NCBI GenBank assembly: GCA_025361465.1
Contig: JANYAG010000146.1
Coordinates: 1 to 7,510 of the forward strand
Length of the DNA: 7,510 nucleotides
Origin: Gemmatimonadota bacterium
GTDB lineage: Bacteria; Gemmatimonadota; Gemmatimonadetes; Gemmatimonadales; GWC2-71-9
Reading direction: 5' to 3'
Shown here: one piece after another, positions 6,018 through 7,510 of the stretch
Layout of the letters: each line of letters opens with the position of its first letter
Position numbering within the stretch: the stretch's first letter is position 1
The notes under the pieces: model-generated
Told to the model about the DNA's origin: nothing
The model's database searches: none
The model's input: the letters and a program-made list of their open reading frames with translations, nothing else
Made by a program: the position numbers and the translations under genes

Positions 6018-6760
6018 CTGCTTCACCATCGCATTTCTACGATGCATCAGCCTCGCGCCCGGGCGGCGCGCCGGTCGATCCAGCCGCAGATCCCTGGGGA
6101 GTCCGGCGAGCAGAGAACCTGCTCACCTCGCTGGCCGGGATTCTCTCGGCCCGGGTCGAAACCACGCCGCTGGGCGAGGTGAGCGAGATCCACATCCTCG
6201 CCTCTGCCGGCCAGGCGCCGAAGCAGGTGGTTCGCAATATCGAGTCGGCGTTGCTCGCTCATCTCGGCGTGCGGGTTGATCATCGCAAGATCTCGATCGC
6301 GCAGACGGCCGACGTCAAGCCGCTGGAGACGCTCGAACAGGGCGCGGTGCACGATCGGGCGCGCCGGCGGGTGGTGTTGTTCGACGACCTGGTCGTCTCC
6401 ACGGTACCGCGCAGTCGGCGGGTCAGTGCGACGGTGACGCTCGGACTTGACGGGCGGAGCGAGTCGGCCAGCGAGGAGGGAGCCGATACCCCCCGTGGCC
6501 GGATGGAGACGGCAGCCCGGGCGGCGATCGGAGCGATGGAGCGCCTCTTCGAGGGGAGCACCCTGGCGCTCGAGGGGACGCATACCACCGAGGCCTTTGG
6601 CCGGCGGTACGTGATCGTGGGGGTGTTGGCGGCCCGTTCACGCGATTCCGAGCTGCTGGTGGGGACGGCGGAGGTGCGGGATAGTGCCGATCATGCGGCG
6701 GTGTACGCGGTGCTGGACGCCACCAACCGGTGGGCCGTGCTTCAGCTGCGGGGCCGTTGA
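6014..6760 (+). CDS. Conserved protein of unknown function, two-domain
   Basis: The 248-residue product from GTG 6014 is supported by GAGG at 6003-6006, 7 bases before the start, and by strong codon bias; the frame is open further upstream but that part lies inside the GGDEF gene. After a low-complexity N-terminus (1-28), residues about 32-98 form a compact basic domain with the conserved-looking pattern VSEIHILASAGQAPKQVVR (56-74) and ALLAHLGVRVDHRKISIAQT (79-98). A Glu/Asp-rich linker follows. The second domain (about 116-246) alternates strands and a helix (RRVVLFDDLVVST; ARAAIGAMERLFEG; VIVGVLAARSRDSELLVGTAEV; AVYAVLDATNRWAVLQL), reminiscent of small dimerisation domains such as the LeuA regulatory domain, though this is impression only. 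I recall similar sequences as unassigned proteins in high-GC and clostridial genomes but cannot name a family. No cysteines, signal peptide or membrane segment. It follows the cyclase by 31 bases and is probably co-transcribed, so a role in the same signalling pathway is plausible but unproven. Confidence 0.85.
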   Translation: MTASPSHFYDASASRPGGAPVDPAADPWGVRRAENLLTSLAGILSARVETTPLGEVSEIHILASAGQAPKQVVRNIESALLAHLGVRVDHRKISIAQTADVKPLETLEQGAVHDRARRRVVLFDDLVVSTVPRSRRVSATVTLGLDGRSESASEEGADTPRGRMETAARAAIGAMERLFEGSTLALEGTHTTEAFGRRYVIVGVLAARSRDSELLVGTAEVRDSADHAAVYAVLDATNRWAVLQLRGR

Positions 6761-6763
6761 GCC

Positions 6764-6777
6764 GATAGTGGATAGTG
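6764..6777 (+). repeat. Tandem duplication of a 7-base unit
   Basis: GATAGTG occurs twice head to tail directly after the stop codon of the preceding gene (6764-6770 and 6771-6777). It is short enough to be chance or a slippage product; no function is suggested. Confidence 0.5.
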
Positions 6778-7000
6778 GGGACGTCCGGCCAGCCGGGCGA
6801 GCCAGATAGACCGGGGGGGTACCCGGCCGTGAGGGTGGGCGGCGGGCACCGAAACCGGAACTCGAGGGAAGCCGGAAGGAGAAAACGGGGGGAGATCCCA
6901 GGAATCGGCTGCAGAGCGAAGCCGAGCGGGCCAGAAAATAGCGAAGCGTCGGGTGAACCATAGCGGGGTTCGCCACCTCTGGTATGACTCTTGGAACAAG

Positions 7001-7012
7001 AGGAGGAGGTGA
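7001..7012 (+). promoter_or_regulatory. Exceptionally strong Shine-Dalgarno for the 24-codon gene
   Basis: AGGAGGAGGTGA at 7001-7012 contains the full anti-16S complement AGGAGGTGA (7004-7012), ending 5 bases before the ATG at 7018. It is by far the best ribosome binding site in the window. It decides the start of the small gene, and its GAGGTG core is complementary to CACCTC at 6974-6979. Confidence 0.8.
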
Positions 7013-7017
7013 CGCAT

Positions 7018-7092
7018 ATGCTGGAGTGGCTGGCTGCTGCCGTCGACTTCATCGCGAGCATTTTCCTCGCGGAGACCGTAACCTGGATCTAA
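7018..7092 (+). CDS. Small hydrophobic peptide, 24 residues
   Basis: ATG 7018 to TAA 7090-7092 encodes MLEWLAAAVDFIASIFLAET followed by VTWI. It is too short for normal gene callers, but the near-perfect Shine-Dalgarno and a dedicated structured upstream region argue that it is translated. The peptide is almost uniformly hydrophobic with three acidic residues (Glu3, Asp10, Glu18) and no basic residue, spaced 7-8 apart. It could form an acidic amphipathic or membrane-embedded helix. There is no Cys and no classical signal cleavage site. Options are a small membrane protein that partners the downstream membrane protein, a secreted or intracellular signalling peptide, or a leader peptide whose translation controls the next gene 31 bases downstream. 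I do not recognise a family. Confidence 0.62.
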   Translation: MLEWLAAAVDFIASIFLAETVTWI

Positions 7093-7103
7093 CAGTCTGA
7101 TTT

Positions 7104-7116
7104 GGGGTCCCCCCCC
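7104..7116 (+). repeat. GGGG-T-CCCCCCCC homopolymer tract before a start codon
   Basis: Four G (7104-7107), one T and eight C (7109-7116) lie between the small gene and the membrane-protein start, 7 bases before the ATG at 7124 and 1 base before an in-frame GTG at 7118. A run of eight C is unusual and could slip in replication or form alternative pairings that affect ribosome access. No functional evidence beyond position. Confidence 0.5.
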
Positions 7117-7123
7117 AGTGCTT

Positions 7124-7510
7124 ATGTCATTGGATCGCGCAGTTCGGACCTACGTAGCGTTCATGGCTGTGACAGCTGTTGGGCTGTTGTGGTTCATGAC
7201 GTCGTTGGTGCGCCCTCCAATCGGGCTGTGGGCGTTATTCTCGTTGGGCCTCGTCGGAATCGCTCTCGAACTTGGACGTACTGCAAACAAGTCGAGTTCG
7301 ATGGCCGGCTCGCTCGTGTTCATCATGCACCTCGCGATCGGATTGGCTCTCGGTGGTCTCTTGGGAGCAATCATGGCGGGGTGTATCACCGCGATCACCC
7401 AAGCCTATGCTAGGGTTTCGCCTCTGAAGATTCTCTTCAACGTTTCGGAGAGGATTATCAGTGTTGGTTTTGCTTTCACGGTTTACGATTTGCTCGGGGG
7501 GGTGCATCCG
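7124..7510 (+). CDS. Multi-spanning membrane protein, N-terminal part (possible sensor module of a signalling protein)
   Basis: From ATG 7124 the frame is open for 129 codons to the window edge, ending GGVHP. Hydrophobic segments lie at about residues 11-28, 33-49, 60-80 and 82-96 (possibly one re-entrant pair) and 104-124. The pattern SMAGSLVFIMHLAIG (59-73) and RVSPLKILFNVSERIISV (97-114) resembles the membrane N-termini of HD-GYP phosphodiesterases and some GGDEF or kinase proteins (MASE-type anchors). This is recalled family resemblance, not proven, and the output domain is outside the window. Start choice is uncertain: GTG 7118 is two codons upstream in frame, and no good Shine-Dalgarno precedes either, so coupling to the small peptide gene is possible. 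Base composition drops to about 50-57% GC on the lines I counted, with more A/T-ending codons than its neighbours, which may point to a different origin. Another frame across this region gives a non-hydrophobic product with no family resemblance. Confidence 0.78.
   Translation, partial: MSLDRAVRTYVAFMAVTAVGLLWFMTSLVRPPIGLWALFSLGLVGIALELGRTANKSSSMAGSLVFIMHLAIGLALGGLLGAIMAGCITAITQAYARVSPLKILFNVSERIISVGFAFTVYDLLGGVHP

Larger units (their letters stand above)
6761..7017 (+). ncRNA. Candidate structured mRNA leader (possible riboswitch-like element)
   Basis: This 257-base stretch between two genes has no credible reading frame but is dense in potential hairpins. It is strongly purine-biased on the plus strand from about 6830 to 6960. 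Visible stems: CCGGG/CCCGG (6811-6815 with 6822-6826), GGG/CCC around 6891-6899, TCGGCT/AGCCGA (6905-6910 with 6920-6925), GGTGAACC/GGTTCGCC (6952-6959 with 6967-6974, one G-U pair) and CTCTTG/CAAGAG (6988-6993 with 6997-7002). CACCTC at 6974-6979 is an exact complement of GAGGTG at 7006-7011 in the Shine-Dalgarno, which would hide the ribosome site of the 24-codon gene. The first CACCTC base is also the last base of the 8-bp stem, so the two helices abut. A 10-base segment (6961-6970) matches the 3' part of the Vibrio c-di-GMP-I riboswitch as I remember it, but its other conserved blocks are not clearly present. No known RNA family can be assigned. Confidence 0.4.

Noticed and set aside
6811..6826. 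CCGGG/CCCGG hairpin as a terminator for the 248-residue gene
   Set aside because: The stem is only 5 bp with no downstream T-tract, so intrinsic termination is not supported.
6775..6963. 62-codon plus-strand frame in the leader region
   Set aside because: It starts at a non-ATG codon without a ribosome site, is Gly/Arg/Pro-rich low complexity, and the region is better explained by RNA structure.
6952..6985. tRNA T-arm-like GGGGTTCGCC segment
   Set aside because: No acceptor, D or anticodon arms can be placed around it; the segment is better explained as one side of the 6952-6974 hairpin.
7102..7413. 103-codon plus-strand frame beginning at a TTG
   Set aside because: It is out of frame with the 7124 reading frame, which gives several regular membrane segments; this alternative is polar and patternless.
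1..7510. CRISPR array, insertion sequence or prophage attachment site
   Set aside because: No regularly spaced repeats, transposase-like frame, terminal inverted repeats or tRNA-adjacent duplications were seen.

Overview
The window is a GC-rich bacterial chromosome segment (roughly two thirds G+C by eye over most of its length). The gene content is metabolic housekeeping followed by redox and second-messenger signalling. Together with the strongly G/C-biased third codon positions, this would fit Gemmatimonadota or another high-GC soil or sediment lineage. That assignment is an inference from overall impression; no marker gene is present to settle it.

Layout. Bases 1-120 (minus strand) hold the first 40 codons of an ABC-transporter ATPase, cut by the window edge in the middle of its Walker A motif. 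A 154-base divergent spacer with an imperfect 13-base direct repeat separates it from a tightly packed plus-strand operon. This operon contains argF (ornithine carbamoyltransferase, 275-1174), a GcvT/YgfZ-type folate-binding-fold protein (1171-2175), a MogA/MoaB-type molybdenum-cofactor protein (2172-2654) and a sigma-54 enhancer-binding regulator (2657-4189). The first three genes are joined by 4-base ATGA overlaps and the fourth follows after 2 bases, so co-transcription and translational coupling are likely. The regulator has a complete AAA+ engine (Walker A and B, GAFTGA, Fis-type HTH), but its N-terminal receiver-like domain lacks the phospho-accepting aspartate.

After a 107-base spacer with two small palindromes comes the most striking gene (4297-5982). 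It encodes a single polypeptide with a 2x[4Fe-4S] ferredoxin, a domain resembling the [FeFe]-hydrogenase large subunit in which every H-cluster cysteine position has been replaced, a third Fe-S module (CX2CX4CX16C) and a complete GGDEF diguanylate cyclase with its inhibitory I-site. It reads as a redox-controlled c-di-GMP synthase built on a dead hydrogenase scaffold. A conserved but functionally unassigned 248-residue protein follows (6014-6760).

The last 750 bases change character. A 257-base purine-rich non-coding stretch (6761-7017) has several hairpins and a segment that can pair with a very strong Shine-Dalgarno sequence, so it looks like a structured mRNA leader. It precedes a 24-codon hydrophobic peptide gene (7018-7092). 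An eight-C tract then leads into the start of a multi-spanning membrane protein (7124 to the window end), whose base composition is noticeably less GC-rich. The membrane module resembles the N-terminal anchors of HD-GYP or GGDEF signalling proteins, but its output domain lies outside the window.

Working model (inference): the second half is a redox/c-di-GMP signalling island next to an arginine/cofactor operon. The cofactor-type genes (GcvT/YgfZ-like, MogA-like) and the Fe-S-dependent cyclase could share a theme of metal-cofactor or redox state, but nothing in the sequence proves a functional link.
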